Shown here piece by piece: positions 24,645 through 32,076 of a stretch of 41,720 nucleotides of DNA (its first letter is position 1; each line of letters starts with the position of its first letter). Both the position numbers and the translations under genes were made by a program. Source of the DNA: Streptococcus sp. 263_SSPC. GTDB lineage: Bacteria > Bacillota > Bacilli > Lactobacillales > Aerococcaceae. The stretch is from the NCBI RefSeq assembly GCF_001071995.1, contig NZ_JVNU01000033.1, positions 1-41,720 of the forward strand. The letters are read 5' to 3'. The notes below the pieces were generated by a model, which saw nothing but the letters and a program-made list of their open reading frames with translations, ran no database searches and was not told the DNA's origin.

Positions 24645-24779
24645 ATGATTGATAAGAAACATTATAATTTTGCTAGAGACACCAGTGGATACGGAGAAGA
24701 GCATAAGACAAAACATATTACTCAATTGACGAAAACCAATGAGATTCTTTCGGAAGCATATACGCTTTCTATTTTATAA
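24645..24779 (+). pseudogene. Gene remnant of 44 codons
   Basis: The 300-base interval after the rplS terminator holds no intact gene. A frame of 44 codons begins MIDKKHYNFARDTSGYGEEH and ends NEILSEAYTLSIL. It looks protein-like in composition but has no ribosome site, and no start before it fits. I read it as a possible leftover of a larger gene from mobile DNA. It may equally be chance. No function is proposed. Confidence 0.3.
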
Positions 24780-24825
24780 TCACATGCACTAGCGTAAGAG
24801 GACTATTAGAAGGAGGTGTTTGGTG

Positions 24826-25002
24826 ATGAGAGCAATGACTGAGAGAGAGATGCAATTGTATAAATTAATAAAACCGTGGTATACAGAAAGTTATACTTCA
24901 GAAGAAAAATTCAAACCAGATACACCTAAAGAAATTCTGGAATTAAATGAAGAATACGAAAGAATCTCTTATGAGAATGATGTATTCCATTTTGATTATT
25001 AA
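24826..25002 (+). CDS. Hypothetical small host protein (58 aa)
   Basis: ATG at 24826 is preceded by GGAGG at 24812-24816. TTG (24820) and GTG (24823) in frame are worse placed. The product starts MRAMTEREMQLYKLIKPWYT and is acidic and helical (TPKEILELNEEYERISYEND). It has no membrane segment or cysteine motif and stands alone between terminators. TATAAT at 24775-24780 may be its -10 box, although no good -35 is seen. I do not recognise it. Confidence 0.5.
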   Translation: MRAMTEREMQLYKLIKPWYTESYTSEEKFKPDTPKEILELNEEYERISYENDVFHFDY

Positions 25003-25025
25003 AAATTAAAATAAAAAATGCTAAA

Positions 25026-25056
25026 GGATACAACCAAAACGGTTGTGTCCTTTTTT
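25026..25056 (+). terminator. Terminator after the small host gene
   Basis: GGATACAACC (25026-25035) pairs with GGTTGTGTCC (25041-25050) with one T-G wobble, and six T follow. Between here and the metal ATPase promoter (25,057-25,315) the only visible content is a decayed small reading frame. Confidence 0.82.
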
Positions 25057-25170
25057 GTTGCAACAAAAAAGGACCTGGGCAAGTCAATAAACTACCCACG
25101 ACTCATGTGGAGTCTAAACACAAAAAATATATCCGCTGTTGGAATCATCATAAAATTGGAGGGATAAAAA

Positions 25171-25291
25171 ATGGAATGGGTTATATATATTAGGGAAATT
25201 AGAAGCAGACGTACAAGGCGATGTTAAAAAATTAGATTACAAGATTAATGATTTGCGTACATCTAAACTGGTATTTTTTTACGTAAAATAG
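25171..25291 (+). pseudogene. Decayed small coiled-coil gene
   Basis: ATG at 25171 has a good GGAGGG site seven bases upstream, but the frame ends after 18 codons. In the frame shifted within the TATATATATTAGGG stretch, coding-like sequence follows: LGKLEADVQGDVKKLDYKIN and DLRTSK, an amphipathic coiled-coil segment, ending at TAG 25289-25291. A one- or two-base loss in the AT repeat would explain both. Such helices occur in XhlA-like phage proteins. The origin is uncertain. Confidence 0.35.
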
Positions 25292-25315
25292 TTTAGAATA
25301 ATTCTAAGATATCAC

Positions 25316-25345
25316 TTGACATATGAATGTCTGTTCATGTAATAT
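25316..25345 (+). promoter_or_regulatory. Metal-ATPase promoter with internal operator dyad
   Basis: TTGACA (25316-25321) and TAATAT (25340-25345) are spaced 18 bases apart. Between them lies ATGAA-6-TTCAT (25323-25338), like the ATGAACA-type operators of ArsR/SmtB metal sensors such as CzrA and CadC. A repressor bound here would block RNA polymerase until metal releases it. No ArsR-type gene is present in the window. Confidence 0.6.
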
Positions 25346-25377
25346 GAATTTAACAAGAAATAGTGAGGGGAGATATC

Positions 25378-27417
25378 ATGGATTTCAAAGAACTAACACA
25401 TAACCTAAAACATAAATTTGAACACCTATTGAATCAAGAAGAAACTCATGAAGGAGAAACATGTCAAGATCATTACTTACATCATGAAGACCACAATCAC
25501 GACCACGACCATGAGCATGAACATCATCATGAACACGGTCATCATCACGGTCACGACCACGATGACAGTAAAGCCGTCATCTTTTATATTGCAGGACTAG
25601 TGCTTTACATTATTGGGATGGTTCTTCATTTTATGGGGAACGGGATAGCGAATATTTTATTCATTCTAACGTTATTCTTATCTGGGTACCATGTAACAAT
25701 GGAAGGTATTGAAGATACGATTGAACGTAGCAAGAAGAAAGGGAAGTTCCAACCGAATGTGCATATTCTAATGACGCTTGCGGCAGTTGGAGCAGTGTTG
25801 ATTGGAAATGCGGAAGAAGGAGCTTTACTTATTCTGATTTTTGCGGGGGCTCACTTCCTTGAAGAATATGTTGAAGAGAAGAGTCGTAAGTCTCTAACAG
25901 CCTTATTACAAATGAATCCAACGCAAGCGCGTCTCATCCAAGAAAATGGGGAAGTTGTTGTCGTTGAGGTAACAGATGTAAAAGTTGGGGATACTCTAGA
26001 AGTATTACATGGGGATCAAGTACCAATCGATGGAGTCATCACAAAAGGCTTAACATCGATTGACGAAGCGACCATTACAGGTGAAAGCATGCCTCGTTCA
26101 AAAGGAGAGGGAGATGAAGTATTCGCGAGTACAGTGAACTTATCAAGCCGTATCGAGATGCGAGTAACTGCAGCAAGTACGGATACAGTCTTTGCAAAAA
26201 TCATGAAGGTTGTGGAAAATGCACAACATTCAATGAACAAACAAGCAACCTTTATTCAAAAGATTGAACCAATTTATGTCAACATCGTTTTAATCATTTG
26301 GCCAATCTTCCTATTATTTGGATATTTCTTAATGGGATGGGATTTAAATACAACACTTTACCGTGGAATGGTATACCTTATCGGGGTATCTCCATGTGCC
26401 TTAGCAGCAAGTGCCGTTCCAGCAACTTTAGCAGCGATGTCTCGTTTATCTAAAATGGGTATTTTAGCAAAAGGTGGAGCAGCCATCTCTCAATTGCAAG
26501 ATTTACGTGTGATTTCATTTGATAAAACAGGTACTTTAACAAAAGGAACTCCAGAGTTAACTGATTACTGGTTTGAAGACGAAACAATGATTCCAGCTGT
26601 GATTGCGATGGAAAAACAATCGACACATCCACTGGCGCAAGCGGTTGTTCAAAGATTTAGCGACTGGACAGTGCTTGAAGAAGAAATCGAAGTGGAAGTA
26701 CTTGTCGGACAAGGTGTTCGAAGTGTCGTTCGAAACGAAGAAATTCATATTATTAAACCGATGGATACAGTTGACCGTTCTACGGAAGTCGATACTCGCA
26801 TGCAAGAATGGGCAAGCGAAGGTAAGACAGTTGTAACGGTTGTGAAAGACAATAGAATTGTTGGTTTGATGGCATTTATGGACCTTCCAAACGAAGCTTC
26901 AAAAGCGGTGCTCGATTACTTCAAGAGCGAGCTCGTGCATACAACAATGATTACAGGGGATTCAAGAGAAACTGCTGAAATGATTGGTATGAAGCTTGGA
27001 GTACAAGAAGTTGTCGCGAATGTATTGCCAGAAGAAAAATTAGAAAAGATTCAGTCTCAAAAAGAACGCTATGGCTTAACAGCGATGGTAGGGGACGGCG
27101 TGAATGATGCGCCAGCTCTTGCAACAGCAGACATTGGTATTGCGATGGGGAATGGGACAGATATTGCGATTGAAACAAGTGATATCGTGATTATGAAAAA
27201 CGACTTACAAAAACTTGTTTCAGCGCATAAGATTAGTAAGAAATTACATCGTGTGATTTTAGAAAATATGATTTTTGCGATGTCAGTCGTTGTAATGCTC
27301 TTAATCCTTAACTTCTTTGGATTAACAAACATCGGCTGGGGAGTTGTATTACATGAAGGAAGTACGATTTTAGTACTCTTAAACGGACTACGCTTACTCG
27401 CACCAATAGAAGAATAA
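25378..27417 (+). CDS. P1B-type heavy-metal ATPase (P1B-4-like) with His-rich N-terminus
   Basis: Uses ATP to move a divalent metal across the cytoplasmic membrane. ATG at 25378 follows GTGAGGGGAGATATC. The 679 aa contain a His/Asp/Glu-rich N-terminal segment (about 24-63), several membrane segments, the actuator TGES (TITGESMPRS), and the membrane motif Ser338-Pro-Cys340. DKTGT follows with phosphorylated Asp382, then MVGDGVNDAPALA, and HEGST (His659) in the last membrane region. SPC together with HEGS/T marks the P1B-4 group, whose members handle Co, Zn or Fe(II); ZosA/PfeT of Bacillus is one example. Annotation as a cadmium or zinc exporter would also be usual. The metal is not determined by sequence. 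The operator in its promoter suggests metal-induced expression. Confidence 0.88.
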   Translation: MDFKELTHNLKHKFEHLLNQEETHEGETCQDHYLHHEDHNHDHDHEHEHHHEHGHHHGHDHDDSKAVIFYIAGLVLYIIGMVLHFMGNGIANILFILTLFLSGYHVTMEGIEDTIERSKKKGKFQPNVHILMTLAAVGAVLIGNAEEGALLILIFAGAHFLEEYVEEKSRKSLTALLQMNPTQARLIQENGEVVVVEVTDVKVGDTLEVLHGDQVPIDGVITKGLTSIDEATITGESMPRSKGEGDEVFASTVNLSSRIEMRVTAASTDTVFAKIMKVVENAQHSMNKQATFIQKIEPIYVNIVLIIWPIFLLFGYFLMGWDLNTTLYRGMVYLIGVSPCALAASAVPATLAAMSRLSKMGILAKGGAAISQLQDLRVISFDKTGTLTKGTPELTDYWFEDETMIPAVIAMEKQSTHPLAQAVVQRFSDWTVLEEEIEVEVLVGQGVRSVVRNEEIHIIKPMDTVDRSTEVDTRMQEWASEGKTVVTVVKDNRIVGLMAFMDLPNEASKAVLDYFKSELVHTTMITGDSRETAEMIGMKLGVQEVVANVLPEEKLEKIQSQKERYGLTAMVGDGVNDAPALATADIGIAMGNGTDIAIETSDIVIMKNDLQKLVSAHKISKKLHRVILENMIFAMSVVVMLLILNFFGLTNIGWGVVLHEGSTILVLLNGLRLLAPIEE

Positions 27418-27425
27418 ATGAAAAA

Positions 27426-27473
27426 GCAGAACTCGGACGCAGAGAAATAAGATTGTCCAAGTTCTGCTTTTTT
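27426..27473. terminator. Bidirectional terminator between converging genes
   Basis: GCAGAACT-x-GGAC (27426-27438) pairs with GTCC-x-AGTTCTGC (27455-27467) with one mismatch. A runs precede it and T runs follow, so it can end both the ATPase transcript and the opposite-strand gene. Confidence 0.78.
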
Positions 27474-27483
27474 GCAGTTGTAA

Positions 27484-27759
27484 TCACGCTTGATCAAAAC
27501 AAACGCGGTATGAATCGCCGGTTGGAATAAGTTCTAGCGGAACATTTGTCCGGTAAATACTATATTCAGGGAATTGCTCTAAAAACATTACAAAGTTATT
27601 AGGGTAAATACTCAACATCTTCGTAAAAACATTATCTTGATCAATGATGACCGTTTTAATCTCACTAACATCTTTTACCCAAGGTGTCTCCACGTGGAAA
27701 TAACTTCCCGGTGCAATATGGTACTCATATTTTAAAATTGTGATTGATTGGTCTAACAT
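27484..27759 (-). CDS. Hypothetical protein (91 aa) on the minus strand
   Basis: The start chosen is the ATG at 27759 (MLDQSITILKYEYHIAPGSY), because on the minus strand GGAGGG stands eight bases before it. An extension upstream is possible but lacks a ribosome site. The protein has beta-like segments (SEIKTVIIDQDNVFTKMLSI; PLELIPTGDSYRVCFDQ), no membrane segment, and one cysteine. A TATACT -10 box is visible upstream on its strand. It is one of only two minus-strand genes in the window, with the transposase. I do not recognise the family. Confidence 0.6.
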   Translation of the reverse strand: MLDQSITILKYEYHIAPGSYFHVETPWVKDVSEIKTVIIDQDNVFTKMLSIYPNNFVMFLEQFPEYSIYRTNVPLELIPTGDSYRVCFDQA

Positions 27760-27956
27760 TAAAATCCCTCCATTCATTACATTTAAAGTATAGTGGAAAT
27801 GTATGCGTTTTACAAATATATGTTCACGAATGAGCAAAAACTCCTGAAAAAGTCGCCGAAAAGCAAATTTTATTTATGAAAGGCGTCAATTTTTCATAAA
27901 AGAAAAGCCTTTAAATCAGAAAATTAGTAAATTTAGCCCACAGAAGGAGCGATTTG

Positions 27957-27965
27957 TGATATAAT
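27957..27965 (+). promoter_or_regulatory. Extended -10 promoter of the HTH-DUF2187 gene
   Basis: TGATATAAT (27957-27965) is a perfect extended -10 element (TG-n-TATAAT). No clear -35 box is seen, which such promoters do not need. It lies 58 bases before the ATG at 28023. The leader of about 50 bases has several purine-rich runs. Confidence 0.6.
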
Positions 27966-28022
27966 AAATTTGATAAGTGTGTAGTGTAGGATTTTGGCCA
28001 GGCGTGAAAAGAGGCGAAAGCA

Positions 28023-28367
28023 ATGGCGAAACGTGTCACGAAAGATGTCAAGAGTACTGTGGAAACAGAACTTCGAAAAGGGACGAGCAAATCGAGAATT
28101 GCGCATTTGTTAGGGGTCTCCTATGATGAAGGGGTTCGAATTATTCTGCAAGTAAAAGAATCGATTCGTCCGGAAGTCGGCAATCGCATTCGATTTACTT
28201 TTAGAGAACAAGAAATGATTGGGATTATCTATAAATTATTGGCGAATAGTGCCATCGTTGTGATTGACTGGAATGCATCCAATACTTGCATGAAAGATAT
28301 TTGTGAATCGCGAACGGTTGTTAATTTCAAAGATATTGTAGAATTTCTACCACTAGAGGAAGAATAA
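28023..28367 (+). CDS. HTH-like N-terminus plus DUF2187 (YkvS-like) protein
   Basis: The 114-aa protein appears to have two parts. Residues 1-45 (TVETELRKGTSKSRIAHLLG, then VSYDEGVRIILQV) resemble a helix-turn-helix of the resolvase/sigma type. Residues 50-110 (VGNRIRFTFREQEMIGIIYK to SRTVVNFKDIVEF) match the DUF2187/KOW-like small beta domain known from YkvS. A DUF2187 protein is normally about 60 aa, so the extra N-terminal domain is notable. ATG at 28023 follows AAGAGGCGAAAGCA. It may bind nucleic acid, but no target is known. Confidence 0.65.
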   Translation: MAKRVTKDVKSTVETELRKGTSKSRIAHLLGVSYDEGVRIILQVKESIRPEVGNRIRFTFREQEMIGIIYKLLANSAIVVIDWNASNTCMKDICESRTVVNFKDIVEFLPLEEE

Positions 28368-28372
28368 AGGTT

Positions 28373-28406
28373 AGGTTCATGGCGAATTGTCATGAGCCTT
28401 TTTTTA
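28373..28406 (+). terminator. Terminator after the HTH-DUF2187 gene
   Basis: AGGTTCATG (28373-28381) pairs with CATGAGCCT (28391-28399) with one wobble and a nine-base loop; T residues continue to 28406. Confidence 0.8.
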
Positions 28407-28472
28407 TTTGTGTGCTTTCTAATTGCCCGCCTTTAAAGTATAATGGAAAGGTATAAGACAGGGGAGACGTAT

Positions 28473-29366
28473 ATGAGCGAGGAAAAGAAACAACTAGAAG
28501 TACTTTCAGAAGAAGAATTCGAAACGTTTGTGGAGAATGCCATCGATGCTTTTGAAGAAAAAGTACAGAAGAATGAGTATATAGATGAGATTGAAGAGTT
28601 TTTCCAATTGCTCGAGAAGGCGAATCGGTGGGATGACCTGACGTATTATATCGAAGAAGATCAATTAAAGCTGCCGAGTGAATCTAGCTACTGGATGTGG
28701 AAAATAAAAGTAGCGATTCAAAATGAGCAATTTAAACAAGTAGAGGCTTGGCTGGTTCACGAAAATGTGATTGCAGCACTTGGAATGGATAAGGTTCTAG
28801 AGTGTACACTACTATGCGAAAAGGAAAAGAATCGTTTTACGAAAGCAGAAGTTGAGAAGCTACAACAATTAAGTGAACGTTTGAAAAAAGAAGAGCCATT
28901 GACCGAAGAACAGAATGACTATATCGCAACAACCTTGATGTTGATGCAAACACCATTGAAATGGACCGTTATCGAATCGTTTTTGATGAGCCCTTTGACA
29001 CAACTGTTTTGGAAAGGGTTCTTAATAGAATGTTGGTTAACGGATGGGAAGACTTCAAAGATTCGATACTATGATGCGTTTAGCGAAAAGGTGGTCGAAG
29101 TCGACAAATCAGAAATAGTTTCGGTCTATGATCATCCAGTATTCGTAGAAATTGAACGACTGATTGATACGCAAAATGCTCTAGAAGAAGAGATGAAAGA
29201 ACTGTTATTGCAAAAAGCGCAATCCGATTTTCTTCGCGTTAGTCCATTTATAGACCGTTATTTCAGTGATGGAGCTGAGTGGCTAGAGATGCAACTGCAA
29301 CGAGAGAATTTATTATTAAGCTTGTACGAGAATGATGAGACATTTATTCGTACATTGAAGGCATAG
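28473..29366 (+). CDS. Hypothetical acidic helical protein, possibly TPR-like
   Basis: ATG at 28473 with GGGGAG upstream is chosen. The earlier in-frame ATG at 28443 lies within a TATAAT box (28439-28444) that is likely the promoter. The product of 297 aa is acidic and almost all helical (LSEEEFETFVENAIDAFEEK; FFQLLEKANRWDDLTYYIEE; FKQVEAWLVHENVIAALGMD). Helix pairs of this kind resemble tetratricopeptide folds and possibly the DUF3196 group. There is no signal peptide or membrane segment. It seems a conserved soluble protein of Lactobacillales with unknown function. Confidence 0.6.
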   Translation: MSEEKKQLEVLSEEEFETFVENAIDAFEEKVQKNEYIDEIEEFFQLLEKANRWDDLTYYIEEDQLKLPSESSYWMWKIKVAIQNEQFKQVEAWLVHENVIAALGMDKVLECTLLCEKEKNRFTKAEVEKLQQLSERLKKEEPLTEEQNDYIATTLMLMQTPLKWTVIESFLMSPLTQLFWKGFLIECWLTDGKTSKIRYYDAFSEKVVEVDKSEIVSVYDHPVFVEIERLIDTQNALEEEMKELLLQKAQSDFLRVSPFIDRYFSDGAEWLEMQLQRENLLLSLYENDETFIRTLKA

Positions 29367-29424
29367 TTTCGGTGTAATGAGAGAAAACACAGTATAATAA
29401 AGGTACATTAAAGGGGGAGTTCAC

Positions 29425-29637
29425 ATGGAAAGTGGAATTGTAAAATGGTTTAACAACGAAAAAGGGTATGGATTTATCAAAAATACAAAAACGGATGAAG
29501 ATATTTTTGTGCATTTTACAGGGATTGCACAAGAGGGATTCAAGTCGTTGAAAGAAGGCCAACAGGTGACTTTTGAAATTACAAGAGGAACACATGGCGT
29601 TCAGGCGACGCATGTGGTCGTAGTCGAAAATGATTAA
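29425..29637 (+). CDS. Cold shock protein (CspA family)
   Basis: Single-stranded nucleic acid binding protein, an RNA chaperone. The 70-aa chain has the RNP1 motif KGYGFI and the RNP2 motif DIFVHF in the usual spacing, starts [17 protein letters not shown], and ends [10 protein letters not shown]. Length and order fit the family. ATG at 29425 follows AAGGGGGAG. TATAAT at 29393-29398 is its likely -10 box. The gene overlaps the RNase H gene by eight bases, so both are probably co-transcribed. No long 5' leader typical of cold-induced csp genes is visible. Confidence 0.9.
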   Translation: MESGIVKWFNNEKGYGFIKNTKTDEDIFVHFTGIAQEGFKSLKEGQQVTFEITRGTHGVQATHVVVVEND

Positions 29638-30034
29638 AGTCTTTACGGACGCGGCCGTGAATGGAAATCCAGGAGACGTAGGATTGGGAGTCCTCGTGCT
29701 AAAAGATGGGGAACAATTGCCATTTAAAATCTCTGTGGAAGAAAAAATGGATAATCATTTAGCAGAATTCACAGCCATCAATTGGGCATTAGGCTGGTTG
29801 TTAGAGGAAGGGCTTCAGGAAGAATTGATCTTCATGCATACTGATTCCAAGGTGACTGCTGATGCCATTTCGAAAAGATATACGAAAAAAGAAGCAAATC
29901 GAATCGTTTTAAAGGAAATCCAGAATAAACTGAAAGGCTTCTCGCAATTATTTGTAAAGTGGATTCCTGAAAGTGAAAACAGGGGTGCTGATCAATTAGC
30001 AAGACAAGCCCTCCAACAAACGATTGGAAAGTAG
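29630..30034 (+). CDS. Ribonuclease H-like protein (RNase HI family)
   Basis: Probably cuts RNA in RNA-DNA hybrids. The 134-aa protein shows the four acidic residues of RNase HI: Asp7 (VFTDAAVNG), Glu46 ([12 protein letters not shown]), Asp72 (MHTDSK) and Asp121 (GADQLAR). [13 protein letters not shown] near the start is the usual glycine loop. The chain is shorter than E. coli RnhA and lacks a basic handle region, as in many Firmicutes RNase H-like proteins. Start ATG at 29630 lies inside the cold shock gene end, which implies coupling. Catalytic residues are complete, so activity is plausible. Confidence 0.85.
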   Translation: MIKVFTDAAVNGNPGDVGLGVLVLKDGEQLPFKISVEEKMDNHLAEFTAINWALGWLLEEGLQEELIFMHTDSKVTADAISKRYTKKEANRIVLKEIQNKLKGFSQLFVKWIPESENRGADQLARQALQQTIGK

Positions 30035-30049
30035 TAAAGGAGCAATGAA

Positions 30050-30313
30050 ATGAACGAAAAAACACTCTATTTTAGTAGTTTATGTCCAGATACAGCACCG
30101 TTTAAAGCGGCAATGGAAAGACTGGGCGTAACCGCACGTGAAGTGGATATTACAGCCAGTATGAGAAACTTAAAAGAATTCTTGAGATTAAGAGATAATG
30201 AAGAAGTATTTACTCCGCGTAAAGAACAGGGGATGGTGGGAGTTCCGTGTCTTGTCGATGGTGGAGACTATATTTTTGAAGTGAGCGACCTCGAAGAAAG
30301 GTTTGCCAAGTAG
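30050..30313 (+). CDS. Glutaredoxin-like protein, single active-site Cys
   Basis: The 87-aa protein starts MNEKTLYFSSLCPDTAPFKA and has a thioredoxin-fold layout, with VGVPCLVDGGDYIFEVSDLE at the C-terminal part, including the Val-Pro (cis-proline) turn. The active-site position reads SLCPDT, with one Cys instead of CxxC, as in monothiol glutaredoxin-related proteins. ATG at 30050 follows AAAGGAGCAATGAA. The stop codon overlaps the GTG start of the next gene by one base. Function in thiol homeostasis is inferred only from the fold. Confidence 0.7.
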   Translation: MNEKTLYFSSLCPDTAPFKAAMERLGVTAREVDITASMRNLKEFLRLRDNEEVFTPRKEQGMVGVPCLVDGGDYIFEVSDLEERFAK

Positions 30314-30594
30314 TGGAAGACTTAAAGAATAACGTCATTCCACTGTACTTTTTGGGAATGAATGGGCTGCTATTTGTATTGATGGGCTTTGATAAGCTTT
30401 GTGCCGTCATGAAAAAGTGGCGCGTTCCAGAAAGAACACTTCTTGGGATTGGTTTGTTTGGTGGAGGCTTTGGTGGGCTTCTTGGGTTAGTGATTTTTAA
30501 CCATAAAAAGCGAAAACACTATTTTATGTGGACATTCCTATTGAATATCGCAATTTGGGGAATCCTTTATTATAGGTTATGGCTTAGAAAGTAG
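30313..30594 (+). CDS. DUF1294 membrane protein
   Basis: The GTG start at 30313 overlaps the previous stop by one base. The 93-aa product contains three hydrophobic segments (VIPLYFLGMNGLLFVLMGFD; LGIGLFGGGFGGLLGLVIF; FMWTFLLNIAIWGILYY). It has the family signature FDKLCAVMKKWRVPERTLL followed by NHKKRKHYF. This is a typical short DUF1294 protein of the cytoplasmic membrane, of unknown function. It is coupled to the genes on both sides. Confidence 0.82.
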   Translation: MEDLKNNVIPLYFLGMNGLLFVLMGFDKLCAVMKKWRVPERTLLGIGLFGGGFGGLLGLVIFNHKKRKHYFMWTFLLNIAIWGILYYRLWLRK

Positions 30595-30599
30595 GGCTC

Positions 30600-31259
30600 A
30601 TGGAGAGACAAGAACGTTTTTATTTTGATATTTGGATTGCACTTCTTAGTACGCTGGCAGGAATGGTCAATGTCGTAACGCTATTACTATTTTTTACGCC
30701 AACAACGCATTTTACTGGGAATATTACGCAATTTGTTTTGGCCTTCAATGAAGAGGAATGGTCCACAATGCTCCATTTACTAGGAATGATTCTCTGTTTT
30801 TCTGGTGGCGGCGTCTTGTCGGGATTCCTGTTTTCGAAGAAAAAATTTGAACCAACTAAACGATATGGATTATTATTAATGATGTTCGGAAGTATGATGC
30901 TTCTATTATTTCTGTTTGGAGTCCGCGATGAGAAATGGTTATATTTCTTCTCGTTTGTCGTCGGAACACAAAATGGAATGTTCATTTACTACCATGGAAT
31001 TATCGTACGAACATCTCACTTTACCGGTTATTTAACGGATATTGGCGTGGTTCTTGGGCGATTGATACGCGGTCAGATTAAGGATCGTTGGAAAGTGCTC
31101 TTTTATTTTACGAGCATGCTGTTCTTTGGAATTGGTGTCACGGTTTCATACCAGCTATTTCAATCCTTTGGGGCAGCAACAATCATCGCTGTAGGAATTG
31201 GATATATTCTCGTTGGATTGTATTATTTTAGTTTCCGTAAAGCATTTTTACATAAATAG
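30600..31259 (+). CDS. DUF1275 (YoaK-like) membrane protein
   Basis: The 219-aa protein has about six hydrophobic segments (GMVNVVTLLLFFTPTTHFTG; LLLMMFGSMMLLLFLFGVRD; AATIIAVGIGYILVGLYYFS). The early FTGNITQF motif and the later VRTSHFTGYLTDIGVVLGR are the paired signatures of DUF1275. It starts with ATG at 30600, close behind the previous stop; GTAGGGCTC is a weak ribosome site, which fits coupling. The function is unknown; the family is thought to be a transport-like protein. Confidence 0.85.
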   Translation: MERQERFYFDIWIALLSTLAGMVNVVTLLLFFTPTTHFTGNITQFVLAFNEEEWSTMLHLLGMILCFSGGGVLSGFLFSKKKFEPTKRYGLLLMMFGSMMLLLFLFGVRDEKWLYFFSFVVGTQNGMFIYYHGIIVRTSHFTGYLTDIGVVLGRLIRGQIKDRWKVLFYFTSMLFFGIGVTVSYQLFQSFGAATIIAVGIGYILVGLYYFSFRKAFLHK

Positions 31260-31269
31260 GAGGAAAAAC

Positions 31270-31791
31270 ATGAAAGCTTTAGTAGTTGTGGATATGCAAA
31301 ATGATTTTGTCGATGGAGTGCTTGGCTCAAAAGAAGCCGTAGCCATTATCGACCATGCCGTTGAGGTGATCGAAAATTTCGATGGAAAGGTATTTTATAC
31401 GCTAGATACTCATAGTGAAGACTATCTTCAAACAGAGGAAGGACGTCACTTACCAGTCGTGCACTGCGTGAGAGGGTCTAAAGGATGGGAGTTAAATCCA
31501 CAAATCCAAAAAGCCTTAGAGAGTCGTCATGCAAAAGGCGTTGAAAAACCAACATTTGGTTCAGAAAAATTAATGGAACTCATTCAAAAAGAAGTGCCAG
31601 ATTTAGAAAGTATTACACTCATTGGAATCTGTACAGATATTTGTGTGATTAGTAATGCACTGCTTGCTAAAGCGCATTTTGTGAATGTGCCAGTGAATGT
31701 CGTTGCAAGTGCCTGTGCAGGGGTAACGCCAGCGTCACACGATAACGCGTTAAGCGCCATGAAGATGTGTCATATTAACGTCGTTGAGTAG
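31270..31791 (+). CDS. Isochorismatase-family cysteine hydrolase, nicotinamidase-like
   Basis: ATG at 31270 follows AGGAGGAAAAAC. The frame is open upstream within the previous gene but not supported. The 173-aa chain has the catalytic triad Asp8 (VVDMQNDF), Lys93 (VEKPTFGS) and Cys125 (GICTDICV). It also has the metal-binding set Asp46-x-His48 (LDTHSED) and His60 (GRHLP) seen in nicotinamidases. This points to hydrolysis of nicotinamide to nicotinate in NAD salvage, though another amide substrate is possible. Size agrees with the family. It is in the same run as the DUF1275 and AtpZ-like genes. Confidence 0.82.
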   Translation: MKALVVVDMQNDFVDGVLGSKEAVAIIDHAVEVIENFDGKVFYTLDTHSEDYLQTEEGRHLPVVHCVRGSKGWELNPQIQKALESRHAKGVEKPTFGSEKLMELIQKEVPDLESITLIGICTDICVISNALLAKAHFVNVPVNVVASACAGVTPASHDNALSAMKMCHINVVE

Positions 31792-31800
31792 GAGGTAGCG

Positions 31801-32013
31801 ATGAGAGAACAAGATCCAAAAGACAGAATTAGAGAAATGTCCGTATTGAATCTTATCATGGTGATTGGGATTGCAATCGGATTTGGAATTGGGATGCTTA
31901 TTGACAATGTCATTGGCGGTATTGCCGTCGGGATGTTAGGAGCGTTTATTTGCCGCTTATTATACATTCGTAAAAAATATAAAGAAATCAATCCGAAAGA
32001 TAAGAAAGAGTAG
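31801..32013 (+). CDS. Small two-helix membrane protein (70 aa), AtpZ/AtpI-like
   Basis: ATG at 31801 follows GTAGGAGGTAGCG. The protein has two hydrophobic segments (LNLIMVIGIAIGFGIGMLID; IGGIAVGMLGAFICRLLYI) flanked by charged ends. Glycine-rich helix pairs with a central LIDN turn recall AtpZ/AtpI-type proteins, but the match is weak and there is no ATP synthase operon nearby. A terminator overlaps its stop codon. Membrane location is firm; the function is not. Confidence 0.6.
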   Translation: MREQDPKDRIREMSVLNLIMVIGIAIGFGIGMLIDNVIGGIAVGMLGAFICRLLYIRKKYKEINPKDKKE

Positions 32014-32039
32014 GCACATTTGTTGCGCTACTCTTTTTT
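32006..32039 (+). terminator. Terminator overlapping the stop of the small membrane protein
   Basis: AAGAGTAG (32006-32013), which includes the stop TAG, pairs with CTACTCTT (32028-32035), with T residues continuing to 32039. Confidence 0.72.
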
Positions 32040-32076
32040 CGTTGTCATAATGAAGGAAAATGAACGGAGGGATATC

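Noticed and set aside
24471-24725. Open frame on the minus strand over the attachment site
   Set aside because: It crosses the rplS tail and its terminator, so it cannot be a real gene.
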